The notes beneath the pieces are model-generated. The model ran no database searches, was not told where the DNA came from, and worked only from the letters and a program-made list of their open reading frames with translations. This document shows, one piece after another, positions 9,273 to 22,700 of a DNA stretch of 64,000 nucleotides. The translations under genes were made by a program, and so were the position numbers. Origin of the DNA: Mycoplasmopsis columbinasalis (lineage in GTDB: Bacteria; Bacillota_I; Bacilli_A; Mycoplasmatales; Metamycoplasmataceae); assembly GCF_900660705.1 (NCBI RefSeq), contig NZ_LR215043.1, forward strand, positions 496,001-560,000, written 5' to 3'. The stretch's first letter is position 1. Each line of letters begins with the position of its first letter.

Positions 9273-12200
9273 TGGAAACTTTAGAAGCAGCTTACAATGA
9301 ATATCAATTTTTAAAAGCTCAGGTTGCGCGTCAACAGAGTACTTCAGGTCTTTTCTCAATTATTTCGACACTTTATATTATTGGTAAAAAAGTTTCAGCA
9401 ATTTTAAGCACACGTACAGTTACTGGTAATTCTGGTTTACCACTTACTGGTGTTTATTTGATTAAAGGCATTGGTACTTCCGCTCAAGATGACCAAGAAT
9501 GAGCAGTAGCAGATTCTACTAACGAATACCTTTTCGACTTGCTTGCGCAAGTGGAAAAATTTGATGAAAACACACCGTTAACTGATGAAGCAATTGCAAC
9601 TGCTACTACTGATTCGCCAATTATTAGGTTTGCTTTTAGTACCACTGAATTTATTAGATTAATTACTCAACCTGATTCATTTATTCAAGGTGATGTTTTC
9701 TCACCTTGAAAGAGCGCTTGAATGCCATTACCCGGCGAATCGTTCCGCCGTCTTGCAAGTAATGATTATTTTGAGTACTTCACCAAAACCATTGATCCTG
9801 TCTTTGGTAAAGATGGTAGTGAGTACCAAAATTTCAAAGCTGTTAATGATGTAATTGATATTTTGAATACAACTATCACAAACAATAATGTTCTATTTAC
9901 AAATTTAGTTAACAATGAGGAAGCAAAAATCGCCTTCCAAAATTTTGTTAAATCTTTCAAAACAGCTCAAGAAGCACAAAAATTGATTGATCAAGCAAGT
10001 GCGAATATTGAGGCTTGATTACCTTTAGGTTTTATTGAAACTCGTCCAGCAATCAATGAATCAGGACTTGCGACAGAAATTTTTAATGCAACAGCGGCAA
10101 TGGTAAATGAAACCAGAAGTAATCCGACTGTTAACAAAATTTTCGAATTCAAAACTCAGTATGATGCATTATTAACCGACCAAAAACATCTCGACGTGGA
10201 AAATGTCAAAATTGAAATCGACCAAAAATTAGATCTTTGAAAACAAGATATCGAATTTGTTAATCAACAATTATCAAATCTTAATAATTTACAAAAAAGC
10301 AAAACGTTTTTACAACAAATTTTGGTAAATTTTGAAAAAGTTAAAACAGCAAGTGATGAAGATGCTTTTCCTTATGGTGCAGTTGGAATTAAAACTTTTC
10401 TTAAATGATTTATTGATGGTTCCTCAAATGTACTAAAACAAAATAATTTTGATAAATTTAGACAAAGCGGACTTAAATATTTTGACCTTAAAGATAGTCA
10501 AGGAAATCACTTAATTAATTTAGGTGATACTTTTGACCAAACCAAAATCAATCAGTTTGCGCAAACTTTAATTACTCAATACAGTGATTTATTCGACTTG
10601 CCTAATGAAGACTCTTACGAACATTTTGCTTACTCTTATTTTGGTTTCGCCGATGCATATAATTTAAGTGATGCCGGAAAAACAAAAATCAGTGCAAAAA
10701 TAGCTGAACTTGATGACAAAATAGCTAATATTTTTGCACCGTTAACTAATTTCTTTGCAAAGAAACAAGAAATCATTGATGCTTACAAAAATGCTGAATC
10801 AAAAATTGATCTTTACTTAACTGAACTCAAGCAAATTTATAATCAAACATTAGAATTATTACGCCAAGATCCAAACTTATCTGATATTGAAAATGCTAAT
10901 ATTTCAAACTTTTTAAGCGCTTTAAGCGATCAGTTAGTAAAAGTAGAAAATGCTACAAATAAGCTTGCAGATAATAAACAAAAATTATTAAATTGAGATC
11001 TCGACATCAATAGTTTGAAAACCAAATGAAATAATAAATTAAACGAATCAAACAATGATATAGGTACATACGTAAAATATATTGATACTTTAACTCAGTT
11101 ATTTGGTGAACTTAGTTTACTTCAATTTAATGAAGATGGTGAACTAGATTTACGAATCACTAATCCCCTATCACTTTCATTTAACATTTCTAGAACACTT
11201 TTTGGTGTGATTGCGCCACTTGTATATCCGTTGTTCGCTACACAGGCTACTGATTCTTTTGCTAACGTAAATTTAATTATTAATCAAGCAAAAAAATTAA
11301 GCGAAATTATTCAAAACAGCAAAAACACAGCAGAAGTTGATAGCGCCAAGACAACTTTGCAAACTCTTTTCGATCAAAACAAAGAAACTTTATTTCAACA
11401 TTTCTTCTTTAAATCAACTCTTGAAAACGACTTCTTTATCAATTCTTTAGCAAATGCTAATGATGCTTTACATTCAAGAGCTCTTATTTATCCAGATCTT
11501 GAGGGACCAACAAATAATGTTGTAAGTAATTTGGCTTCAACAGCATTAGGTTATTTACAAAAATTCGAAGATACTTTTAATAGTAATGAGTTAAGTAAAC
11601 CAAGTCCTTGGTCAAAATATAAAGATGAGTTAGCTCAAACACCAGTTGAAATTCAAAAAACCATAGATGATATTTTTGGTTACACCACATCTTATGAAGA
11701 TTTGTTGAATACAACTTTGGATACAAGATTAAATCGTGAAAGCAGCACTAAATCACTTTACCAAATTTTGCGTGACAAAATTATTGACGAAACAAAAGAT
11801 GCCAAAATGTTGCGTAAAGAAGGCAATATTATCAATTTTGATAATCCAGATAAATTTTTCTTTGCTAAAAGTCCGCTTATTCTGATTAATAAACTACAAA
11901 ATGCTGGTATTGCAACAGAAGATAATAAAGAAGAAATTCTTGCCAAAATTAAAGAAGTTAATGTCGTAAAATTTGCCAAAGAAGGCCAAAAATTAACTGT
12001 TTTCTTGCGCGAAATTTCAAAAGATGAAACGCTTAATTTTGTAAATCAAGGTTACACAGATGGCTATAAAATAGTTGAATTCGACGCAAACGTTAAAGCT
12101 GACATAGCACTAAAAATCGATGAATTCTTTAAAGAATTAGGTTACGAAAGAATTATTAATCCTTATGTAATTCAAGAAACTGGTTTTACTTTTAATCAAA

Positions 12201-15200
12201 AAGGAGAAAGAGAAAAACTTTATTCAGTTTACCTTGAGGCTTATCCAGGTTTACTCAATAAAATCAAGGAACAATTCCCTTATGCTGCTGAGTGACAAAA
12301 TGGTCCGCACTTAGTAAAAACTTTAAACGCTGATGGTGTTTATCGTTATGAAATTCAAGAAGGTAGTTACTTAGGTTGAACTGCAAATTCGAGAATTGGA
12401 CTTTGAAGTGTACTTAAGGTGTCTGATCCTTCATTCAAAGGTTTATCAGCTGACTTTTTAACTTTTGTTAGTGCGCACGAATATGGTCACCATATTACCT
12501 TAAATGGTGCACAAGATCTTGGCAACAAAGGAACTAAGCCACTTTTAGTAAGCGCACTGATGCCAGGTTCGCAACCTCAGCTTACTGCTTACAACAACGC
12601 AGACAATTTACGTTTATACCTACAAGCTAGAAGTAATCTTGATTTTGATAATAATATTTTGCTTGACTTTAACAAAGAAAATCAAGGGTATGATAGTGCG
12701 TATGGCGAATATCCAAAATGAAAATTACCAAGACGTAATGAAAATGGTGAACTTGAATTTGTTTACGAAGACCCACGTGATGTTTTTGGCACTGAAGATG
12801 GTGTTTATGATATTCAAGCAGCCTTTAGTAACAAAAAACGTCGGTTTGGTCAACATTATGATTCATTTCTTGCTGCTGTTGAAGCACGCAGACAAGAAAA
12901 TAATTTAACCGGTGATGATGCTAAATATCTTCGCATTTCAGACTTGTGACTTTTGAACACTTTAGATCCTAATTCTGCTACTCTTAATCCATCGAAATTT
13001 AAAGGTTTAATTAAAATCTTGCAGAAAAAAGAGAATGGTGAGGAAGTTTTTGAAATTGCAAGTGTTGAAAACAAAAATCTCAACCTTACTGACAAAGCCG
13101 GTAACCCAATTACCTTTAGTTACACTCCAACCGGTGACTTAGTGCCAAATGTAGTCGAAGGAGAGTATGTTAATGGTGCAGACATAAAATTCCAAGATGT
13201 CTATGAAAACACAGGCTACATTAAACGCAAAAAATTTACAAAAGTTTTAATTAAAAATGCAGATGGTACGGATGCAGTAAAGTTACCACTTAACGTGGAA
13301 CTAACCGATCTAAAAGATATTGAGTACTACAATAATTTGGTTAACCAACTTGTTGCTTCAATTCAGGCATTTGTGCCATCAGAAGTTAGCACTTATGGTT
13401 GAGACCGCAATCATAGTTCAGCTAAAGTTGATGTGACAAAGGAATTAAACATTTTGCAAGACTTTCCTTTTGGTGAATGAATTGATTTTCACTTTGACGA
13501 TAAATTAGTGCCCGCACACTACGCAATGAGTTGAAAAGCTTACTTTAACTATGTGCTAAATCGTACGCGCACAGGTTTTCGTGATTACTTTAAAGCTTCA
13601 TCAAATGAATGATCAACGCTTGCTGCTGCTAGCGGTGGCAGTTATAACATTGATGCTGATGGCAACATTGTCGACGACAAAGGTGAAATTAACGGACCAA
13701 AAAACCCATTATTTATGAACAACGCTCGTTCATATTGAGTTGCTAACAGTTACCAAGCAAGTTTTGATTCAACGAACTTGTCAAATGATTATTCAACTTT
13801 ACAAAAACTTTTCAGTGCCTTTGCGTTAGCTTTAGACACTTCTAAAGGAGAAGGCCTTCGAATCGGTGCGGCACCAGCACTACCCGAAGAAGTAGTTGAG
13901 TCACTTGGCGACCCAGAACAAATTTTGATGTACCAAGATGGTTCACAAGCCTTAGCGTTGTGAAATTCAAAATTAGGTCGTACGCGTGACGAACACATCG
14001 TTATTACTAACACCTTAAACTCAAACAACTTATCGGAAAATGTGTTACAGCGTTTACACCAAGTTTTAACAAGAGCTGATTATGAGATCAATTATGCAAT
14101 GACTGAAGAAGTCAGCAGTCCACGCATTTTGGGCTTAAAAAACGTAATTTCACCATTGCAATCAATAATGACGGCTTTTGGCGGCGTGTCAACTAAACCA
14201 CAAGTCTTTTTCGCATTGGATAATGAAGGTAATAATTACAAATTAGACCTTAACAATCCTAGTTTGTTAGGTGGGGCTACCACAGCTAAAGTTAATTTAG
14301 CTGCACTCACTGAAAATTACGAACTAAGTCTTTTTGAAGCTTTTGGTGTCAATGGCAAGTATGGCGCTGAGTTAGAATTTAGTAAAACAGATGCGTTCTT
14401 AAGTTTTGTTAAAGTCGACTTAAGTAAAACAAAACTAAATGAAGAAAAACGCAGAATTGACTGGGATGTAGCGTATGTCAACACTAAGTGAAACAGAGAC
14501 TTATTCTTCAAAGGAATTAAATTCTGAGTGGAAAGTGGTGACATTAGTCCTGAAAAACGCACACAAATGCAAGCGATTCTTGATGCACAAGATGAAACCG
14601 AACAAACACAATTGCTTGCTAACGAATTTATGTATCGTTTCCTTCGCAGTCCATTGGCTTTGGTACACACAGCTTATACAATGCAACAATTGCGTGAACC
14701 AGCATTTCAACATATACAGTGAATTTTTGATAAAAACTTCGGGTTAGATGATTACAAACTTGATTTTGACATTTTTGCAACTCAAAACAAGGAAACACCA
14801 ATTACCTGGAGTGATGAGTTACTAGCTCATTACAAACAATTAATGCATTCCCTAAATTATGAAGGTGATGAACCTTACAACAAAGAATACTTAAAAGACT
14901 GAATTGATGGTTTGATTCCAAGAAACATTACCTTCTTAGATGTCTTAATTAACAATAGCAACAAAACTATTGTTGCACCAATGATTAGATGGAATTTCTG
15001 AAAATGAGAAAAAAATCACAGAAGTTTTGCAACACAGTTACCACTACTTTGATATGCGGAAGCTTACTTTTCACAATTAAGTGGTTTCGTCAGAGACAAA
15101 CCAGATCCATTCATTGAAAGCTTGTATTACTCGAAAACATACCGTGAGTTCAATCAACTTTTTAGCGATTACGCTTGAAATTGAGCCGAAACCATTAACC

Positions 15201-16270
15201 GTGATAATTTACAAATTACTTATTCACCGGTGACTAAAAACTTTACTCATTTACCAACTGCAATTGGTACTGCTTCAGAAAGTTTGCTTGGCAGCACTTA
15301 TGTAATTAATGGTGAAAAAGCAGCAGTGTGAAAAGAAAAATTTGTCGAGTTAGAACGTTCTTACACAACAAAAAATATTATGGATACTTTGATAAATTAC
15401 ACTAAAGCTTACGAAGACGAAAACAAAGTTTATAGTTACAACTACAGCAAATATACCGATACAGTGATGTTTTCGCAAGCAAGTGATTTTATGCCGGCAA
15501 GACTAAGTAGTAGTTATTTTGGTCAAATCAAAACCGATAATAATGCTTGGTATAAAGACCGTTGATATCGTGAAATTACAGACTTTTTACTTTATGATGA
15601 TCAAGGGCAACCAGTCGAAGATCACACCATCAGAATTAAAGATTTAAAAGGCGAAAAAGTTACTAATCTTGTGACAGCTTACTGGCAATATTACTTGCAA
15701 GCTCAAGGAATTGGTCGTCGTAATTTAACTAAAATTTGAAGAAATCTGGACTTAGATGCTGTGGCAATGTTTGGTTATGTGCCAAATGATATGAAGGACA
15801 AAATTAAATATTTAGCCTTCAAAGATCTTAAAACTGGTGAAGTCAAAACGCTGCCAGTGACAACTGAAAACACTGATAATTTGTTCTATTACAAGACACA
15901 AAAAGCTAACAATGAGCTCGATTCTGCAGCACGCCACCGTTTAGCAGATGAAGAATATGCATATACAGATTTAAATGGTAAGCACAAAGGAACTGGTTTT
16001 ACAGCCTGAGTTTCTAACTATGCGGTGATGAGTAATTACAAAGATAGATTACTTAATCCAGGTTCAACTTACTATCTATACTTTGCTTCTGATGCACAAG
16101 GAACTTTTGCCTATGAAGTGGATTTAGGTGATGTGGAGAGTGTGAGCGAAAATGGCAAAACATTTGACCAAGCGCCTGTCAAAGTTACCAAAGCTCAAGA
16201 TAATCTTTATGGTGAAAACTATAATGGTAAAAGCATTTTAATTGTGCAAAAACAATTCAATGCAAGTTAA
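9272..16270 (+). CDS. Giant PDxFFG-type surface protein 1, C-terminal part with HEYGH motif
   Basis: This frame continues the preceding giant gene after a one-base shift and is free of TAA/TAG for about 2,332 residues. TGA codons fall where Trp occurs in the paralogue. The upstream TAG overlaps a GTG (TAGTG at 9270-9274), so reinitiation is possible, with only a weak AGG site. Around 12,470 lies VSAHEYGHHITLNG (about residue 2,273 of the whole protein), an HExxH zinc-metalloprotease signature also present in the paralogue (VGAHEYGHHITLNG). The last 400 residues, including AMFGYVP and NLQITY, are the most conserved part of the pair. It is probably exported and attached by the N-terminal anchor. 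Protease activity is inferred from the motif alone. A 494-base gap follows. Confidence 0.85.
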
Positions 16271-16541
16271 TTCATTTTATTTAAAACTAATTTTACGAAT
16301 CAAACTATAAGAAAGCGATATACGCTTAATTTAATACGTAAAGATGATAAAAATCCAAAAATTCATTTAAAACTATGATTTGACAGATAACTCTATAACA
16401 TAGCTATATCTAAAAAATTAGTTTTAAAATCAGTATTTCTTGAAGTTAACTTTTTCTTTGAAACAAAAATTTAAAAAATCAAAAAATTGAAAAAAATTTC
16501 TTAGTTTGTGCATAAACACAAAACATATAGGCATTTATATA

Positions 16542-16573
16542 TATAATTTAAGCATTCTAATATATATTAGAAT
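16542..16573 (+). promoter_or_regulatory. Candidate promoter with adjacent 20-bp palindrome
   Basis: TATAAT at 16542-16547 would start transcription near 16554. Exactly there begins a perfect inverted repeat with half-site ATTCTAATAT (16554-16563) and its complement (16564-16573). It could be an operator or a 5' mRNA stem. Confidence 0.5.
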
Positions 16574-16657
16574 TTGTAATTAAACGATATATATTTTTCA
16601 GTCTGGCAGCAATTTTGTTTTAAAGGTTATAGCGATTTATTTGCGAATTTGAAATTT

Positions 16658-16686
16658 AAAAAGTACTGCTTGAAGCACTTTTTTAT
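16658..16686 (+). terminator. Terminator-like hairpin in the leader of the second giant gene
   Basis: AAAAAG...TGC TTGAA GCA CTTTTTT forms a bulged stem followed by six T. It lies about 80 bases before the start codon. A comparable hairpin with the same AAGTACT/AGTGCTT words lies before the first giant gene. Confidence 0.5.
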
Positions 16687-16764
16687 TTCTAAGAATTTTG
16701 CCAGAATTCGATTTAGAAAAGTGTTGATTGTTAAATCCAAGAAACTAAATAGGGGAAAGCTACT

Positions 16765-19700
16765 ATGAGTAAACTAAAATTTAATTTCAAAACCCTAGTT
16801 TGACCAAAGTATGTCATATCCGCAGGGTTGTTAATAGCTGGAGTAGGAACGACGATAGGTGGAGTTTTTGCTTCAGCTTCAAAATCAGATCAAAAGTTAG
16901 GAAAGGTTAATCCAGTTCAAGGAGATGCTTTAATTAATCGCTTTGTTTCAGATATTGAAAAAGATGTGACAACAAAATTTATGAGTGGTGACCACTTACG
17001 AGAAGTTGCTCTTTACGATACAAAAGAAGACAAAGTTATTTACACAATCAATGGTCAAGAAACAAGTGCTGATGTAGATCAGTTTCTTCTTGATTATTTT
17101 GAAACAAACCGCGAATTACCTTCTCTCAATATTGCATACGGAACTTTTAATTTCTTCAATGATTATGTTGAAGCTGTTTCACCATCTGAATTTTTCAAAT
17201 TTACTCAATGGTTTATGAAAAATGTTTCTTGAGGTCCAGAAATTATTACACTGAAAAATTTCTCAATTGTACGTGGAGTTGACCAAAACGGTTCTAGCAT
17301 AATCCTTGGTTCACACAAAGATACTAACAAAGAGACAACAGTAATCAAATTTTATCCTGATGCCTTTTTTGGTTCTTTACCAATTTATTCAACTACTGCA
17401 GGAAAAAACAATGCCGTAGATTCTTTAACTTCACTTGTAAATGCACAATATTTAACTTCTGAAGAACTCACCCACTTACTTCAAAACGCTAAAGAAATCA
17501 ATAGTGCACAAAACATAAATCAAAGTAATAGATTTAGAACTTTAAACGATTACACTGAACTAGTTGGTGCAAAAGTTTATGCTGTTCGTTTACAAAATTG
17601 AACAGATGAATTTGAAAAACAAGCATTCAATGACATCACTAAAGCTGAATTAAACCTCATTAAGCAAGATTTTGAAAATGATGGTTTTACATATGCCTTA
17701 CTTACGCATGGACAAGATGAACAAGAAGCTCGCAAAAATTTAGCTGCTGAGTTGAAAAAATATGCAGAAATTAGTGGTAATTTTAATTTCTTCAAACAAA
17801 TTGATCCACAAACTGTGCAATTAGATGAAAAAACTATTATTTCAGTTGAATTACCAACATTTGCAAATCTTGAAACGGATGAGTTTGAACAAAAATACCT
17901 TAAAGTTTGATTCCAAGATGGAACAACATTTAATTTGTTTGATTTAATTTCAAGCACCAAAGTTAAGACAACAGTAGGGTCTCGTAAGGTTTATGTTGCG
18001 AAAGATTTTGCTTCATTTGAAAAAATTAATTCTGCATGAGAATTTGCTGACCAACGTTATAAAACCTTAAAAACATCATTTGACACTGCTGAGCAATTAG
18101 TTCAAACTAAATTTGGTATTCCGAGTGAAAAATTAGATGAATTAACAGCACAGTTTAAGAAATTTTTAGAAGCTGAAGGTGAAGACGATCCAAACGCTGA
18201 TGACACAATGGTTGTCGCAGAAAACAACCATTCAAAATTAGCGGAAAAAATTCGTTTTCTTAACTTGGCTGAAAAAATTTTCTTCAATTTCAGTAAAGCG
18301 CGTTCACTCTTTAAACTTATGCAATTAAGAGTTGAATTTGCTGAAACAGATTTTGTAAAAACATACGAAACTAAATTCGCAGAATATGCTGCTGAAAGTT
18401 TCGAGGATACAGCTAAATTTCAAGAAAAGGTAAATTTTGTTCTTGAAAGCAACAAATTTTACACTACTTGATATAACAAACTTTTTGCAGTGCTCGATCC
18501 GTTCGTGAATAACAAACGATTTGTTAGTGTTGACCAGAACAATCACTTTATCTATGCTGTGGACTTAGGTGATTTACCTAACTATCTAATTTCTTTAGAT
18601 ACTTTACGAGAACTTAGCAAACAAAACGCTTTAAACTGAAGAGATTATGCAAATCTCAATGGTTTTTTACGCAAAAAAAGTTCTACTTCGTTATTTGGCG
18701 CTAAAAATACCACAGCTGCATTCTATTTCTATAATAATGCTCAAGACCAACCACTGGATTCGTTGAAAAAAAGCGAACAAACTGATGTACTTAAAGTTGA
18801 AGAATCGAAAACAAAACTCAGTGAACTTACAGCAGAAATTGCTCAACTTCAAACTCAAATCAATCAATTTAATGATGATCTCACTGCTTTAACCTCAACA
18901 ACATCAGCTTACAATTTATTAAAAGATTACTTGACTAACGGTACTTCAACAGCTGTTGCGCTCCCAGAAGGTTACAAATTACCTGGTGAAGAGTCCTTTG
19001 AAGCACAAGCGAGCGAACAAATTCTAGATTTTCTGCAAAATTCATTCTTAACCAATGGTTCTGAATCATTTTTAGCAGCTTATGTTAATTTAGCACTTAA
19101 TGGAAATCAAAAAGCTCCAGACAATTCAGTCGCACGTAAAGGTATTGAAACTCTTTACAATGAAGTTCAAACTAAAATGACCACAACTTCAGCAAGTGAT
19201 CTTTACAGTCAAATTAAAAATGCAAGCAAGAATGAACTTACAACAAAAATTGATGTGGCCAAAGTTGAACTTTGAAAAGCACAGTTTTTAGAAAGATCTT
19301 CTTACACTTATGATGCAGTCTTTAATTTAGAAACATTGAGAGAAAACTTGCGAAGTATCAAAACGCGTTTAGTTAATTCATTGCCAACTGTTGAAGACTA
19401 TAAAAACTTAAGAATTCAACTTGAAACTAAAAAACTTGAGCAAACTTTCACTGATTCACTTATTAAATTAGCAAATGTTATTGGTGATGCAACCGGTGAA
19501 GAAGTTGTGACTAAATACAACAGTTTGCGCGCTGCGTTTGAAAGCAAAAAAACTCAATTTGCAGCTCAAGTGACTGCTAAAATTGAAGCAGAAATCAATT
19601 CTTTAAGTGCACAAAAAGCTGCTGCTTTCTTACAAATTCAATATGTACAACCAACTAGTGAATTTGGTGTCTTTTTCGCGCCGAACGCACAATTAGCTTA

Positions 19701-22700
19701 CACAAAGTTTGCTAATCATAATGTTGCTAGTACTGCCGAGGCAACAGAGTTACTTACAAAATCTATCACTTACCAACAAAATGCTGTAGTTGAATCTGCT
19801 TTTGCAAATCTTAAGACTGCCGGCAATAGAAATGTTACTGGTATTGATGGGGGTGCAATTGCTTCGTATGCCACAATCATCAACCAATGAATTGAAAATG
19901 CAAATAATAAAAACTTTACTTCAATTTTCGCTGGTAAAAAAGATGGTTCAGGCACAAGTGCAAATCTAAGCGAAGAGTTGAAAAATGTTTTTGCTGATAG
20001 TTCAAACAAATTGTTTGAGCAAGTGAATGAACAAACTACATATAAAGATTTCATTCTTAAGTATGAAACTATTTTTCTTAATAATTTGCAAGCTATTATC
20101 ACGAATTTACAAGATCCTTCAACACTCACCAAGTTAGTAACTATGAACCAACAAGTAAGCAAAAAATTTGCTTACTGAGTTGCAACTAACCCAAACCTTG
20201 ACAGTGAGCCAGAAAATTCAGAAAAATTGGTTGCATACAGATATTTCCTTAATACATTCAAGGTTTACAACACTTTAATGGAAGAGCTTAAAAGTGGCGC
20301 CTTATTAAACTTATTCCAAAGTGCTTTGGCTAACTATAAATTTGTACAAACTCAACTTACAGCACAAAATTCTGTGAATGGCTTCTTCTCTAGATTTGTT
20401 GCTCTTTACAGTATTGGTAGTCAAGTTTTAAGTTTCTTACAAAAAGATTATGCACTCACCTTGGATAATAAAGACTACTGACAAGTTGGTCAAGTTGCTG
20501 CCAACCAAACAAGTGACACACCATGAAGTGTTACAGAAGCTACAACTCACAAACCTGCGTTATTATTAAACATTCTTACTGATATTTTCAACTTTGATTC
20601 AAGTTCAAAACAAAGTCCTGCTGATAGTGAATATAAAACTGCAACTACAACTTCAGCAGCAGTTCGTTTAGCACATAGCGCTGAGTTGTTTGCTAAAGTG
20701 GTTACAGATCCAGATACTTTTGTCACAGGCAATGATCCAAAATGAGAAAACCGCCTCATTCCATTTTCTGAGTCACAACTTATTGATTTTGTGCTTCCAG
20801 CATTTTTGGATACTTTAGACGGTCTTGCTAATGCTTATACTAAATTCAGTCCTTTTGTTGCTTATCATTCTGCAGCTGATACGAAAACAAGTTTAGAGAC
20901 TTTAGTGGCACAAAATAATGCAAAAGTAACACAACTTTATGCTAATGATGCTGCGAAAACTGATTTTGTACAATATCTTGCACAACTTAACAAAATTACC
21001 ACAAGCCAAGCAACTATTGACACAATTGATGCTAAATTGCAAACATGGCTTCCAACCGAATTACCAGAAACTGCGCAACAAAACCCAGAGTCTGAAAGCC
21101 TTTATAATGCTTTCTACGCAGTTATTCAAGCCGTACAAACAGACTATCAAACTAATGGTTCTTCTGGTGAAACTTTCAAAGAAATTTTCAACTTACAAGC
21201 AGAATTTGAAGCACTCAAAAACCAAGACTTTGCGCGTGAATTCGAATCGTTAACTACGCAAGTAAGTGATAAATTCACGGAAATGTCACGTCAAACTCCA
21301 GCAATTCAAAATTATTTATTAAACTACGACAACCTAATGAGAACTAAATTGTTCTTAACGGAATACAAAAAAGTTTTAACTGGTAATGACAACACAAAAA
21401 TTGAATCGTTCAAAAAAATATTTAATACTTACTTTAGTGAACAATTTAACTTGTTTGCACAAACAAAACAAGCTCAATTAGATGCTGTTGGTTTCAATGA
21501 CTTTAAACACTATGGTCCTGATGGTAACCCAATTTTTGACTTGGGTGATACTTTTAGTCAAACCAAAATTGCTGAATTTGGTAATGCAGAAGCAACTAAA
21601 CTTAAACAATTACTCAATCTTGAAGGTAATCAAGCGCAAAGTTTAATTGACGCTAAACTAGCAGAAATTGAAACCAAATTGACTAACTTCTTTACTGATT
21701 TAACCCCATTCTTTGCTCAAAAGGATGAAATTATTAACTTAGTTAAACAAAAAGAAGCAGCAATTGAAACTTATTCTAATGCTTTGAATGATTTATACAA
21801 AAAAGCTTCAGAGTTAATTTTTAATAGTTCTGTTTTTAGCGGTTCAATTAACCAAGAAGCTTCACTCTTCTTAACTTTAGTATTAGGACAACTTACCGAA
21901 ATTAAAAACACTAAATTAACCCTCAATTCGCTTAAACAAGAAATTGCTGAATTTACAGTTAGTGTTGAAAAAATTAAAACTGAATTCCAAGCTAAACTTA
22001 ACGAAGAAGGCTTCAACACAGAGGTATACACAAATTACTTGCAAAATGCTTTTGATGCGATTTATCTTGCAACTAAACCGGAAAACGCAAGCAAGTTTAC
22101 GCGTTTAGATTACACACTTTATGTGTGAGCTGGTGCCTTGGTGAGTGGTTTGATTCAAGCAGACTTTGCTGCTGCCAATGTGGCAACTGCAAATTCAGTA
22201 GAAGAAGCGGCTGAAATTGCGGAAAAACTAAAAACAAACTTAAGTTCCCAAGAACGCACAACACTAAACAATCGTTTGACAGAACTTTACAACCAAGATA
22301 AAGACAAATTACTTAAATACTACTTCTACAATGCTTTAATTAGTAATCAAAGTTTCGTGACTGCCAATCCAGCAGTGAATAATTCTACTTTTGGAACAAG
22401 CTATTGATACGTAGCTAACAATAAATTGCTTGACGAAAACTTTGAGTACGATCTCAAAGCTAAAGCTGCCATTTTCGATGACACAGGTATTGGCGCATGA
22501 TCAGATGTGTTTTTCACTGTTCTGCCTTCTAAATTGGTAACTTATATTACTGAGGTGGCAAACACCTACGGACAATTGCAAACAAAAGTACAAAAATTGT
22601 TTGGTGCGGTCAAAAATTATCAAAACTTATTTACCTTATTATTAAATACTAACCTTACTGGTTTTGAAATCTTTACTCGTCCTTTCTCAGCAGTGTTGCG

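Larger units (their letters stand above)
16271..16764 (+). other. Long leader region between the two giant genes
   Basis: No gene is visible in these 494 bases. They are strongly AT-rich. They contain a candidate -10 (TATAAT, 16542-16547), a perfect 20-bp palindrome at 16554-16573, a terminator-like hairpin at 16658-16686, and the ribosome-binding site AGGGGAAAG at 16751-16759. The order resembles the leader of the first giant gene, consistent with tandem duplication including control DNA. Confidence 0.6.
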
